Shown: piece by piece, positions 6,711 to 14,903 of the stretch
Position numbering within the stretch: position 1 is the first letter of the stretch
Layout of the letters: every line of letters starts with the position of its first letter
From: Methanobrevibacter sp.
GTDB taxonomy: Archaea; Methanobacteriota; Methanobacteria; Methanobacteriales; Methanobacteriaceae
Direction of reading: 5' to 3'
NCBI GenBank assembly: GCA_016838945.1
Contig: JADLKP010000010.1
Location: 1-23,008 of the forward strand
Length of the DNA stretch: 23,008 nucleotides
The notes under the pieces: model-generated
What the model was told of the DNA's origin: nothing
Seen by the model: only the letters and a program-made list of their open reading frames with translations
Database searches by the model: none
Translations under genes and position numbers: made by a program

Positions 6711-7694
6711 AATAAACTCTTCCAAATCATCTTTTATCTTAAACAATTCATTTGAACCGACATGACCCATGCAAGAGTCAAAAATAAGCAATTTATTATC
6801 CTTAATCATTTTGCTCATTGGAATTGCATCAAGGTTTGGTGGGAAATATTGGTCCTGATTAATAGCTATAATCAAGACTTTAGCAGTAATGTTTTCCAAC
6901 TGATCAGTCAAGTCATAGTCCAATGAAGAGCTATTCATATAAATCAAATCATTCGGATCCTCTTCCAAGATTTCCTCAGCAAATTCAGCCATAGCTTCCG
7001 CTATTTCCTCATTGGTCATATTGTTTCTATACTCTTCTCTTGACAATCCATAACAGTACATTGCATCTGATGAAAGCTTTAAGCTTCTCTTTAATGAGTC
7101 TGAAAGGGGCAAATCATAAGCCCCATCATTATAATCAGGATCTGAAACCAAAATATTGTTCATGATTTGGCTTAAGGCATAATTATGTCCCCCTACCTTA
7201 AAGCTGCTTACAAGAGAAATGATAAAGTCAACTGAATCAGGATAAACGCAACCCCAAGTCAAGGCTTCAAATCCTCCCATGGAGTTTCCTATAAGTCCCT
7301 TTACATGAGTGATTCCAAATTTCTCTTCAATGAACTGCTTTTGGAAATTGACCATATCTTCCACATCATACTCTGGAAACTTATTCATAAGGCCAGTTGT
7401 AGATGGGCTTAGAGAACCTGGGCATCCTAAAGCGCTTAAGGAAATAAAGAAAAACTTGTCTGTATCAAATATTTCCCCGCTTCCCATATCCTCGGATATG
7501 CGTCTTGCAGAGTAACAGCTTCCACTGGAACCATGGAAGTAAATTACAGCATTTGAAATGATTCCATTATCATCATATTGTGGGGTTCCAAAGCTAATGT
7601 ATTCAACTTTTGCATCCTTTAAGACTTCCCCGTTTTTAAATTTAAACTCATCTAAAGTAAAATACTCGGCTTCAATAGCTTCTACATCAAACAT
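6690..7694 (-). CDS. MetX-like alpha/beta hydrolase (homoserine O-acetyltransferase family)
   Basis: The 334-aa protein has the MetX fold order. It shows an YFHGSSGS oxyanion-loop region, FDTDKFFFI, LGCPGSLSPST (compare the family's GGCKGSTGPSS), FPEYDVEDMVNFQ, the nucleophile elbow GNSMGGFEALTW, and DPDYNDGAY. The triad would be S138, D281 (INQDQYFPP) and H311 (MGHVGSNE). True homoserine acetyltransferases usually have GGSMGGMQALEW and an Asn before LGG, which here is Ser-Ala. The protein may therefore be a divergent acyltransferase or an esterase/hydrolase rather than a methionine enzyme, and I give no symbol. The start is the ATG at 7694 after AGGTGGAT; the GTG at 7703 lies inside the SD. 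The amidohydrolase gene lies 80 bases upstream on the same strand. The last codons lie in the 10-bp repeat array. Confidence 0.82.
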   Translation of the reverse strand: MFDVEAIEAEYFTLDEFKFKNGEVLKDAKVEYISFGTPQYDDNGIISNAVIYFHGSSGSCYSARRISEDMGSGEIFDTDKFFFISLSALGCPGSLSPSTTGLMNKFPEYDVEDMVNFQKQFIEEKFGITHVKGLIGNSMGGFEALTWGCVYPDSVDFIISLVSSFKVGGHNYALSQIMNNILVSDPDYNDGAYDLPLSDSLKRSLKLSSDAMYCYGLSREEYRNNMTNEEIAEAMAEFAEEILEEDPNDLIYMNSSSLDYDLTDQLENITAKVLIIAINQDQYFPPNLDAIPMSKMIKDNKLLIFDSCMGHVGSNELFKIKDDLEEFIKEFRDN

Positions 7695-7774
7695 GATATC
7701 CACCTAAAACAAGAAAATAAATTAGAAATAAAAGAAATTTCTATAAAAAAATAATCATTAATGTATTATAATTA

Positions 7775-8572
7775 TTATTTTAAACCTAAAAGTTTAGCTG
7801 CATTTTCATAAAGAATCAAATTTCTTTCCTCTTCGGTCAAATCAATCTTATTGAACATTTCCATCTCACTTACAGATTCCCACATTGGAAAATCAGTAGC
7901 CCATAGAACCCTGTCTGCACCGTATGCATGAATCAAGTCCTTTGCGGTTTCAGGAGACAATGCATATAAGCTTGAACTGCAATCCACAAATAGATTAGGA
8001 GTTCCTGCCAATTCTTCAGTTGCCTTTTCCCACATGCTCCATCCTGCAAAATGAGCGCCAATTACAGTAAGATCAGGGAACTCTTCAAGGAATGGCTTGA
8101 GATGTTCTGGATTGGAATAGTTATACCTGAAGTCACCGCAGTGAATCATGATAGGCAATCCTCTTTCATTGATTGCTTCTCCCATCTTGAATGCCCTTTC
8201 CTCATTTAAGGCAAATTGCTGGAAATCAGGGTGAACCTTTACACCTTTAAGACCAAGCTCAAGAATGTAATCAAGATCTCCTTCAATATCTTCACTATCT
8301 GGGTGAAGTGTTCCAAAGCCGGTGAGAGTCTCTGGACGTGCTTTAACTTCCTGTGAAATAAACTCATTAATTGATTCGACCTGCTTTGGAGTTGTTGCCA
8401 CTGAATGAACAAGGTAATGCACTACCCCTACCTTATTTCCATCTTCAATCAAATCATCTACAGTCCCATTCAAAGACATGTGCAAGTCATAAAAATCACG
8501 TATTCCTTCAACAGCCCTTGCTGCAATCTTATTTGGATAAATGTGACAATGAGAATTAATTACTTTTTGCAT
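7775..8572 (-). CDS. Amidohydrolase-family metal-dependent hydrolase (PF04909 type)
   Basis: The 265-aa protein is a single TIM-barrel amidohydrolase of the Amidohydro_2 type, the group that also holds ACMSD-like decarboxylases and 2-pyrone-4,6-dicarboxylate lactonases. Candidate metal and catalytic residues are H8 and H10 (HCH), K112/H114 (VKVHPDF), H144 (IMIHCGD), H174 (GAHFAGW) and D227 (ATDFP). No signal peptide is present, so it is cytoplasmic. The ATG at 8572 has a recognisable GGCGGT about ten bases upstream. It lies between the MATE gene and the MetX-like gene on the same strand, and the 80-base spacing to the latter suggests shared transcription. The substrate is unknown. Confidence 0.85.
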   Translation of the reverse strand: MQKVINSHCHIYPNKIAARAVEGIRDFYDLHMSLNGTVDDLIEDGNKVGVVHYLVHSVATTPKQVESINEFISQEVKARPETLTGFGTLHPDSEDIEGDLDYILELGLKGVKVHPDFQQFALNEERAFKMGEAINERGLPIMIHCGDFRYNYSNPEHLKPFLEEFPDLTVIGAHFAGWSMWEKATEELAGTPNLFVDCSSSLYALSPETAKDLIHAYGADRVLWATDFPMWESVSEMEMFNKIDLTEEERNLILYENAAKLLGLK

Positions 8573-8747
8573 ATTAAATTAACCGCCTAATAAACTTAAA
8601 TTTTTTCTATTACTTAATTTGTATTAAATCATTTAAAAAAGTTTATATTACCAGATTAAGTATTTAAAATAAAATAAAACAATGAATTTTAAAGAAGATA
8701 AATTAAAAAATGAAATAAATGAAAAATAGAATTAGGAAAGTTTAAAA

Positions 8748-10124
8748 CTAGATCTCGCTTCCCTTAACTTTCCCCTTAATCAATCGGTCCACATAAAGCT
8801 CAATATATCCATATGCTATTACGGAACCTAAGAAACCACCTAAAAGCATTCCATAATAAATCCCTTGCTCTCCCATATTGAAAACAAATCCTAATAGGTA
8901 TGCAAATATCAATACAAGCACAAATTCCCTAAATGTAGTTAAAATAAAGGAAGTGGTTCCTTTTCCAAGCCCTTGGAATACATTTCCTGCACTTGCACCG
9001 AATGGAACATACAATATGAATAGGCACATCAATTGTATGAATGAAGCAATCAACGGTTCAAGATGTGCACTTGCCTCTGAATATGAGAATATGTATGCCA
9101 CTTGATTTGCAAATACAAAGAGCAATATGCAAACAATAATTGAAGATATCAAACCTAATTTAACTGAATATCTGCATGCAGTTCTGATGTTCTCATACTT
9201 TTTAGCACCGTATGCAACACCTGCAACGGTGATTGCGGCAGTTCCCACACCAATAGCTGGCAAGAGACCTAATGAGATTAATCTCCAACCTGCTGTATAA
9301 ACCGCCACTGCAACAGATCCTGAAACTAAAGTTAGCATAAAGTTAACAGTAATGTTAAGTGCAGACATTATCATCTGTTCCAAACTTGCTGGAATCCCTA
9401 CAGCTAAAATATCCTTATACATGCTTAAATCATTATGAAAATTCTTTCGATTATATGATAAATATGTGTCATTCTTAATGAAAATCCAATACATCATCAT
9501 TAAAAGACCTATTCCCGGAGCTAAACCAGTTGCAAGAGCAGCACCTTTTACACCCCAACCAAATGTGTAAATAAATATTGGGTCTAAGATCATATTTATT
9601 ACTGCAGAACCAACCATAGGCAAAGTTGCTCTTTTAATATCTCCTTCTGCCCTAAATGCTCCTGCAAAAATAGGTGGAATCAATATTATGGGAGTAAATA
9701 TGAAGACCACATACCCATAGTCCATAGCATATCCTAAAACAGAACTAGCCCCCATTATATTTAATAATGGTTCTAAGGACAATAAGAAGATTATTGTAAT
9801 GACCAGTGAAACAATTATGCTTAAAATTGCTGAGTGAATAGCGGCATTATTTGCATCATCTCTCTTTTCAGCACCGATGAAACGTGAAATAAGAGAGGTT
9901 GCACCTGCACCGACACCATTCCCAACACCTACAAGCACCATAAACAAGGGGGTGATATATCCAACCGCAGCAAGTGGGCCTGGACCAAGTCCTGCAACCC
10001 AAATACCATCAATAATATTATTTAAGAATAATAAAAACATACTGGCTATCAAAGGCCAAGCTAATTTGTTAATAGCTTTTTTAGGGTCTCCTGTGATCAT
10101 TTCAACATTTTCATTCATTTCCAT
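8748..10124 (-). CDS. MATE-family multidrug/cation exporter
   Basis: An integral membrane antiporter of the multidrug and toxin extrusion family, typically driven by Na+ or H+. The product is 458 aa with about twelve hydrophobic segments in two matching halves. Family features include the N-terminal KAINKLAWPLIASMF, the AAVGYITP and GNGVGAGATSLISR stretches of the first half, FRAEGDIKRAT between halves, and the parallel GVGTAAITVAGVAYGAKK and FQGLGKGTTSF in the second. The start is uncertain: the ATG at 10124 has GGAATGAT four bases upstream, but the ATGs at 10133 and 10118 are also in frame. It is transcribed away from nucS. A T-rich stretch on the minus strand after its stop (about 8700-8747) probably terminates it, separating it from the amidohydrolase gene. 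Confidence 0.92.
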   Translation of the reverse strand: MEMNENVEMITGDPKKAINKLAWPLIASMFLLFLNNIIDGIWVAGLGPGPLAAVGYITPLFMVLVGVGNGVGAGATSLISRFIGAEKRDDANNAAIHSAILSIIVSLVITIIFLLSLEPLLNIMGASSVLGYAMDYGYVVFIFTPIILIPPIFAGAFRAEGDIKRATLPMVGSAVINMILDPIFIYTFGWGVKGAALATGLAPGIGLLMMMYWIFIKNDTYLSYNRKNFHNDLSMYKDILAVGIPASLEQMIMSALNITVNFMLTLVSGSVAVAVYTAGWRLISLGLLPAIGVGTAAITVAGVAYGAKKYENIRTACRYSVKLGLISSIIVCILLFVFANQVAYIFSYSEASAHLEPLIASFIQLMCLFILYVPFGASAGNVFQGLGKGTTSFILTTFREFVLVLIFAYLLGFVFNMGEQGIYYGMLLGGFLGSVIAYGYIELYVDRLIKGKVKGSEI

Positions 10125-10154
10125 AATAATCATTCCAATTTCTCAACTATTAAC

Positions 10155-10180
10155 TATATATAAATAGAACTATATAAAAT
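10155..10180 (-). promoter_or_regulatory. TATA-like element(s) for the MATE gene
   Basis: Two TATA-like blocks read on the minus strand, at about 10171-10180 (attttatata) and 10155-10166 (tatttatatata). The farther one would give a leader of about 25 bases holding the SD. The nearer would give an almost leaderless transcript, so the farther is favoured. Confidence 0.35.
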
Positions 10181-10210
10181 GTTAAGAATTTAAAATACGA
10201 ATTAATTAAA

Positions 10211-10218
10211 TTTATAAA
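10211..10218 (+). promoter_or_regulatory. TATA box of nucS
   Basis: The block tttataaa, with an A-rich approach upstream (attaattaaa), lies 54 bases before the nucS ATG. It would put transcription start near 10240. This fits an archaeal BRE/TATA layout, but the DNA is A/T-rich throughout. Confidence 0.45.
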
Positions 10219-10264
10219 AAATAAAAACAAATATTGAATAGTAAAACATACCTGAACTGATAAA

Positions 10265-11050
10265 ATGAAATACAAAATCCTAGAAAACCCAAATTATGAA
10301 GAAACTTATGAGCTTATTGATGAAGGCCTAAGGAAAAAGGCAACCATATTGCTTTTTGCATGCTGTAGAGTTAGCTATGAAGGACGTGCATTAAGTGAAC
10401 TTGATTACGGAGAGAGAATCATCATGATGAAACCGGATGGATGCTTCTTGATTCATCAAGACAATAAGGTGGACCCTGTAAACTGGCAACCTCCAAAATC
10501 AAGGCCAAGAGCTTACATAAAAGATGAAATACTATTTTTGGAAAGTCATAGACGCAGCCCTCCTGAAAGATTGGAAGTTGAGGTTAGAAAGGTCCATTAT
10601 GCAAACTACAACCTTATTGAAGACTATGAAGAACTTGAAAGAGCAGGCTATGAAAAGGATATGGGAGACATGATTTGGGAAAAGCCCCACATAATCGAAG
10701 AGGGATTCAGACCAAGCGTAAGGGAATATGCCACTGAACATGGATTTATTGACATTCTTGGAAAAGATAGCGAAGGAAACCTGATGATTTTAGAATTGAA
10801 AGCACGTAAAGCGGGAATAGCCGCAGTGAAACAAATCAGAAGATACCTATCAGATTTTGAAAATAGGGAAAACAAGGAAATCAAAAGTCAAAACGGAGAA
10901 AAACAAAAAATCAGAGGATTGCTTGTAGCTCCTTCTATCGGTGATGATGCACTTGAACTTTTAGAAGACGAAGGAATAGAATTTGTTGCTGTTGAACCTC
11001 CAAGAGAACTTAAAAAAGATAAAAAAGTTACTTTAGATGCATTTGGATAA
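10265..11050 (+). CDS. nucS: Endonuclease NucS/EndoMS (mismatch-specific)
   Basis: NucS (EndoMS) cleaves both strands at mismatched base pairs in many archaea and actinobacteria, which generally lack MutS/MutL. The 261-aa protein has an N-terminal DNA-binding/dimerisation domain (about 1-125) and a RecB-like C-terminal nuclease domain. Catalytic residues fit D163 (GFIDIL), E177 and K179 (ILELKA), followed by the AVKQIRRYL helix, all typical for the family. The C-terminus KVTLDAFG resembles an archaeal PCNA-interacting peptide of the Q-x-x-L-x-x-F type, which agrees with known NucS-PCNA coupling. The ATG at 10265 is used; the SD is weak (ctgat). It diverges from the MATE gene and has its own TATA box. 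Confidence 0.94.
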   Translation: MKYKILENPNYEETYELIDEGLRKKATILLFACCRVSYEGRALSELDYGERIIMMKPDGCFLIHQDNKVDPVNWQPPKSRPRAYIKDEILFLESHRRSPPERLEVEVRKVHYANYNLIEDYEELERAGYEKDMGDMIWEKPHIIEEGFRPSVREYATEHGFIDILGKDSEGNLMILELKARKAGIAAVKQIRRYLSDFENRENKEIKSQNGEKQKIRGLLVAPSIGDDALELLEDEGIEFVAVEPPRELKKDKKVTLDAFG

Positions 11051-11080
11051 TATTGATGCCTAATAAAAAATTAGGATGCA

Positions 11081-11177
11081 CTTATTGATTATTATTGATT
11101 ATTACTGATTATTACTGATTATTACTGATTATTACTGATTAACTAATTGATTATTACTGATTAACTAATTGATTATT
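11081..11177. repeat. 10-bp tandem repeat running up to the mntP start
   Basis: Decamers cttattgatt and attattgatt (11081-11100) are followed by four exact copies of attactgatt (11101-11140). Then a longer motif, attactgattaactaattg, occurs at 11131-11149 and again at 11154-11172. The array ends with gattatt immediately before the mntP ATG, so the repeat itself supplies the start-site context, including a TGAT that can act as SD. It lies between nucS and mntP. Confidence 0.93.
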
Positions 11178-11747
11178 ATGGATTTTATTTCAACATTATT
11201 GATTGCAATCGCACTGGCAATGGATGCATTTAGCGTTTCGCTCACAAAGGGATTCACCTTAAAGAAAATCACAAAAAGCCAAGCATTATGGTTTGCAATA
11301 TTCTTTGGAGGATTCCAGTCACTTATGCCAATCCTTGGATGGTTAGGTGGAATCCAATTGGAGTGGCTCATCACTACTTTTGCTCCTTGGATAGCATTTA
11401 TCCTGCTTCTTTTGATTGGATCAAATATGATAAGGGAAAGTTTCTCCGATGATAATGAAGGAGAAGAAGGAGACAAGTTTTCATTCAAGGAACTTACCTT
11501 GCTTGCAATAGCTACAAGCATTGATGCATTTGCAGTTGGAATAACCTATGCTGTATTGAAGACAGACATTTTAATTCCAATAATAATGATTGGAGTTACA
11601 GCATTCATATTTACATTAATAGGACTTTATTTAGGTAAAAAAATAGGAAATTACTTTGGAGACAAGTTTGAAATCCTTGGTGGAGCAATTTTAATCTTGC
11701 TTGGATTCAAAATTCTCCTTGAAGGGCTTGGAATATTGGTTTTATAA
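11178..11747 (+). CDS. mntP: Manganese efflux pump MntP
   Basis: A small inner-membrane Mn(II) exporter of the MntP (former DUF204) family. The protein is 189 aa, almost the length of the E. coli protein, with six hydrophobic segments and an internal duplication. Each half carries the conserved acidic motif: AMDAFSVSL with D16, and TSIDAFAVGI with D116. A charged cytoplasmic loop (DDNEGEEGDK) separates the halves. The ATG at 11178 is chosen because family members begin just before the first helix and TGAT lies four bases upstream. A TTG at 11169 is in frame but inside the repeat. No manganese riboswitch-like structure is visible upstream; the leader is made of 10-bp repeats. Confidence 0.93.
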   Translation: MDFISTLLIAIALAMDAFSVSLTKGFTLKKITKSQALWFAIFFGGFQSLMPILGWLGGIQLEWLITTFAPWIAFILLLLIGSNMIRESFSDDNEGEEGDKFSFKELTLLAIATSIDAFAVGITYAVLKTDILIPIIMIGVTAFIFTLIGLYLGKKIGNYFGDKFEILGGAILILLGFKILLEGLGILVL

Positions 11748-11844
11748 AAAAAGAATAAGAAGAATAATTGAAAAATAAAATAAAACAATTAAAAATAAAA
11801 ATAATAAAAATAGTAATGTGCTTTATAAATAAAGCTACAAAAAT

Positions 11845-12345
11845 TTAGATATCTAAAACGAATCTTTCACCGCTTAATTCTTTTAAACGTTTAATCTCTT
11901 CCATTTGATGTCTTTTAGCATAATCATTGTATGGCTTTGGAGATAATGTGTGTCCATCATATTCCAATTTATATATTACAAATTCATCAGTGTCCAAAAA
12001 TATGATATCCTTTGCTTCTTTTAATTCGAGACTGTTTAATTCATCCATAATATTCTCATGCTCTTTTTCTTCCAGTTCGATAAGCTCATCAATGTCTCTT
12101 GAAGCAAAGCTTGGATTGAATTGCATAGCAAGTCCAATCATACCATTAACCTCTTTTCCACCAATATTGAAGACAGATGCCCTTATATGATCCATCTGTT
12201 TAACCATATGCTCCAATGTAGGTTTGGTAACTGGAATTTCACTTGCAGTTCCTAAAATGTTTATCTCATAATCATTTTCCCAATTTCCAATTTTATAGAC
12301 TGCATAATTAATATTATCACAATTGATCTTTTCAACTTTAACCAT
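11845..12345 (-). CDS. Protein of unknown function (166 aa)
   Basis: I do not recognise this protein. It is a soluble protein with a beta-rich N-terminal half (KVEKINCDNINYAVYKIG, then INILGTASEIP), a central acidic helical stretch (IDELIELEEKEHENIMDEL) and a C-terminal lysine-rich helix (MEEIKRLKELSGERFVLDI). There are no membrane segments or metal clusters. The ATG at 12345 has GTGAT three bases upstream, a clear archaeal SD. It converges with mntP and diverges from the zinc-ribbon gene, so it is probably transcribed alone. Base composition matches its neighbours. Confidence 0.75.
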   Translation of the reverse strand: MVKVEKINCDNINYAVYKIGNWENDYEINILGTASEIPVTKPTLEHMVKQMDHIRASVFNIGGKEVNGMIGLAMQFNPSFASRDIDELIELEEKEHENIMDELNSLELKEAKDIIFLDTDEFVIYKLEYDGHTLSPKPYNDYAKRHQMEEIKRLKELSGERFVLDI

Positions 12346-12628
12346 TTTATCACTTTAATTTAAAAATTATTCAATGCAATATTTTTCTAAATCTAATAAA
12401 TATTATTATCTTATAAGTTAATAAAATAGTTTGCCTTAATTATTTTTTAAAAAATTCTTAAATTTTAAATATAAGGTTAAATAAAAAGATTAATATTAGT
12501 AAATATATTAGTAAATAAATTTTATAGTAATTTTTAAATATTTTAAAAAATTTGAAAATTATTAAAACTTATTGAATTTTTTCAAAAATTACTATCTTAA
12601 AGATTATTAATAAACGGGAGGTTAAAAA

Positions 12629-13684
12629 TTGGTAAAATATTGTCAAGAGTGTGGAAATGCAAGTTATGACAGTGCACCAGTTTGTGGTAACTGTGGTGCT
12701 AAACTGCCTCCAAAATCTGAAGCAAACTCTAGACCCCCTAAAAAAGATGGAATATCTAAGCAAATAGCAGTAGGGAGGAAAACCGAAGAATCCATATTTT
12801 CTGGAAAATCCAGCAGTTTTGGTGGAGGATTATCCAAAAGATTATCTGGATTCGATTTAAGCAAATACAGCAATACTGCTAAAGCGAAAAAAGCAAAAGA
12901 AAGTGCTGAACAATCTAAAAGTTCCAAACCTTCTTTCAGCAAAACTGCAACTGAAGGTTTCAAGCAAAAAGATCCAGGAATAAAAAATCCTGCTAAAAAG
13001 TTCGGTACATCAAAAGCTGAAGAAACTGCAAAGGAAATCAAAAAGGAAACTCCTAAAAAAGAGAAAAAAGCGGAACCAAAGATTGTTCAAAAAAACAAAG
13101 AGCAAGGTTCCAGCATAAATATCAGAAAAGTGGCAATTGCAGCAATTATCATATTAATTATTCTTCTTATCGCAGGAATTGGAATCAACGGAATCCAAAA
13201 CCAAACTACAGATGAAGTTAAAACATATACTGATGGTGTGATAACCTATAATTACTCTGGAAATTGGTCCATGTACAACAATACTGATGGAAACGGCAAT
13301 TCCAGCGATATTGCATTTAAAACTAAAGATAACACATTAATCGGATTTACTACAATTCAAAGTGACGACATTACCTATGATAAGATCATAAGTGATGTCA
13401 ATGCAACTGCACAGTCCTTAAACGGAGAAGTCTTAGAAGCTAAAACCGTTTATGTTGGAGAAGTACCATCCTTAGAAATGACAATAAGTACCGCTGATCA
13501 AGGATATTCAAGATACATATGTACCTTACGCGATGGAATATACTACAGCTTTGTCATAAACAATGGAAAATCCAGCAATCAAGACCTCAGTGCTTTGAAT
13601 ACCACTGAAATCCAAAACATGATTAATAGTATTAGTTTTGTATCACCTGACTACAGCACTACAGATGGTGCTGAAATAGCTTAA
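12629..13684 (+). CDS. Zinc-ribbon protein with one membrane anchor and an extracytoplasmic domain
   Basis: The 351-aa product starts at a TTG at 12629, which follows a strong SD (GGGAGGT) by six bases; no ATG fits. Four parts are visible. First is a zinc ribbon with C5-x2-C8 and C19-x2-C22 (YCQECGN, CGNCGAKLP). Second is a long Ser/Lys/Pro-rich, probably disordered linker (about 29-165). Third is one hydrophobic helix (about 166-188). Last is a 160-residue outer domain beginning YTDGVITYNYSGNWSMY. That domain resembles secreted beta-rich PsbP/Mog1-like folds common in methanogen surface proteins, but I cannot confirm this. Topology by charge puts the zinc ribbon in the cytoplasm. The role is unknown; linking a cytoplasmic partner to the cell surface is an inference. 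The 283-base spacer upstream is A/T-only with weak repeats (attagtaaata near 12495). Confidence 0.85.
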   Translation: MVKYCQECGNASYDSAPVCGNCGAKLPPKSEANSRPPKKDGISKQIAVGRKTEESIFSGKSSSFGGGLSKRLSGFDLSKYSNTAKAKKAKESAEQSKSSKPSFSKTATEGFKQKDPGIKNPAKKFGTSKAEETAKEIKKETPKKEKKAEPKIVQKNKEQGSSINIRKVAIAAIIILIILLIAGIGINGIQNQTTDEVKTYTDGVITYNYSGNWSMYNNTDGNGNSSDIAFKTKDNTLIGFTTIQSDDITYDKIISDVNATAQSLNGEVLEAKTVYVGEVPSLEMTISTADQGYSRYICTLRDGIYYSFVINNGKSSNQDLSALNTTEIQNMINSISFVSPDYSTTDGAEIA

Positions 13685-13689
13685 ACTAA

Positions 13690-13800
13690 TATTATTATTT
13701 TTTATCTTTAACTTCTTTAGAATAATTATTTCTTTTCTATTCTTCTTTATTATTTTTCTCTTTTTTTAATTTATTTTTCTTATTTTCGAATCTTTCATTT
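13690..13800 (+). terminator. Long T-rich termination zone
   Basis: After the zinc-ribbon gene stop the plus strand is a pyrimidine-rich tract with many T-runs of four to seven. Archaeal RNA polymerase terminates on such U-runs without a hairpin. The next gene begins at 13866 with its own SD. Confidence 0.55.
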
Positions 13801-13865
13801 AATCTTATACAATTTTTAAATTAATCACTTTTAATATTCCTAAACAAGCAACTGAGGTAAAAAAA

Positions 13866-14720
13866 ATGAATTTGATTAAAATAGCCCTTTGTCAGATGAA
13901 TGTTGTTGACAATAAGGAAGAGAATATCAAAAAAGCCATTCAAATGATTAAGGACTCTAAAAAACAGAAAGCAGATTTGGCTGTTCTTCCTGAAATGTTT
14001 AATTGCCCATATGAAAATGAAAAATTCATAGAATACGGCGAAGAATTCAAAGACAGCTTAACCTTAAATAGAATATCTGAAACTGCAAAGGAAGAAAATA
14101 TCCATGTATTGGCAGGATCAATACCTGAAATGGAAATCTCCCATGATGAAGATGGCAAAGAAGAAAAGTCAATATACAATACCTCAGTCCTATTTGACAA
14201 TCATGGAAAAATCCTTGGAAAGCATAGGAAAATGCATCTTTTTGATATTGATGTCAAAGGAAAGATCTATTTTAAGGAATCAGACACATTAAGTGCAGGC
14301 TCAAACTTTACTGTAATCGAAACAGAACTTGCAAGCATTGGAATAGGCATCTGCTATGACATACGATTTGTGGAACTTTCAAGAATCATGACACTTAATG
14401 GAGCGGAAATCTTGATTTTTCCAGGAGCATTCAATTTGACAACAGGTCCTGCGCATTGGGAAATACTCTTTAAATCAAGAGCATTGGACAATCAAGTCTA
14501 TACTATAGGGGTGGCACCTGCATTAGACAGAAATGCAAATTACAATTCATTCGGACATTCAATAGCTGTAAATCCATGGGGAGAAGTAATTGAAGAATTG
14601 GATTTCGATGAAGATTTAAAGATTGTAGAAATAGATTTAAATGAAATCAAAAGAATAAGAGAGGAAATACCTATTTTAAAAAATAGACGATGCGATTTAT
14701 ACGAAATTAATGAAAGATAG
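13866..14720 (+). CDS. Carbon-nitrogen hydrolase, omega-amidase/Nit2-like
   Basis: The 284-aa protein belongs to the nitrilase superfamily with the Glu-Lys-Cys triad E43 (LPEMFNCPY), K122 (HRKMHLFDID) and C163 (GICYDIRF). The HLFDID motif and PEMFNCPY are those of the Nit2/omega-amidase branch, which hydrolyses alpha-ketoglutaramate and alpha-ketosuccinamate and so repairs side products of transaminases. Other typical stretches are FPGAFNLTTGPAHWE and RALDNQVY. It is cytoplasmic. The ATG at 13866 follows GAGGT. It is flanked by T-rich DNA on the left and an A/T spacer on the right, so it is probably monocistronic. The assignment to family is firm; the exact substrate is an inference from motifs. 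Confidence 0.92.
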   Translation: MNLIKIALCQMNVVDNKEENIKKAIQMIKDSKKQKADLAVLPEMFNCPYENEKFIEYGEEFKDSLTLNRISETAKEENIHVLAGSIPEMEISHDEDGKEEKSIYNTSVLFDNHGKILGKHRKMHLFDIDVKGKIYFKESDTLSAGSNFTVIETELASIGIGICYDIRFVELSRIMTLNGAEILIFPGAFNLTTGPAHWEILFKSRALDNQVYTIGVAPALDRNANYNSFGHSIAVNPWGEVIEELDFDEDLKIVEIDLNEIKRIREEIPILKNRRCDLYEINER

Positions 14721-14903
14721 AAAAATAAAAATGGGCTTATGAAATAAACATGTAATTTCCTGAAAGAAAAAAATCTTCAAAATAGCTATAAAAATTAAAT
14801 TAAAAATAATGAAAAAATAAAAATTTAGATAAAATAGTAAAACACTCAAAAAATAAAAATAAATTAAATAAAAAAAAACGAAAAGAATTAAACTAAATCA
14901 AAT

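Noticed and set aside
6690..7694. Naming the gene metX
   Set aside because: The fold and triad fit, but key family residues differ and there is no methionine-gene context, so only a family-level call is made.
11051..11177. Manganese riboswitch (yybP-ykoY type) before mntP
   Set aside because: The region is simple A/T decamers without the paired stems or conserved loop bases of that riboswitch.
12664..13041. A 125-codon minus-strand frame inside the zinc-ribbon gene
   Set aside because: It is antisense to a low-complexity Lys/Ser linker and gives a Leu/Phe-rich translation with no start signal.
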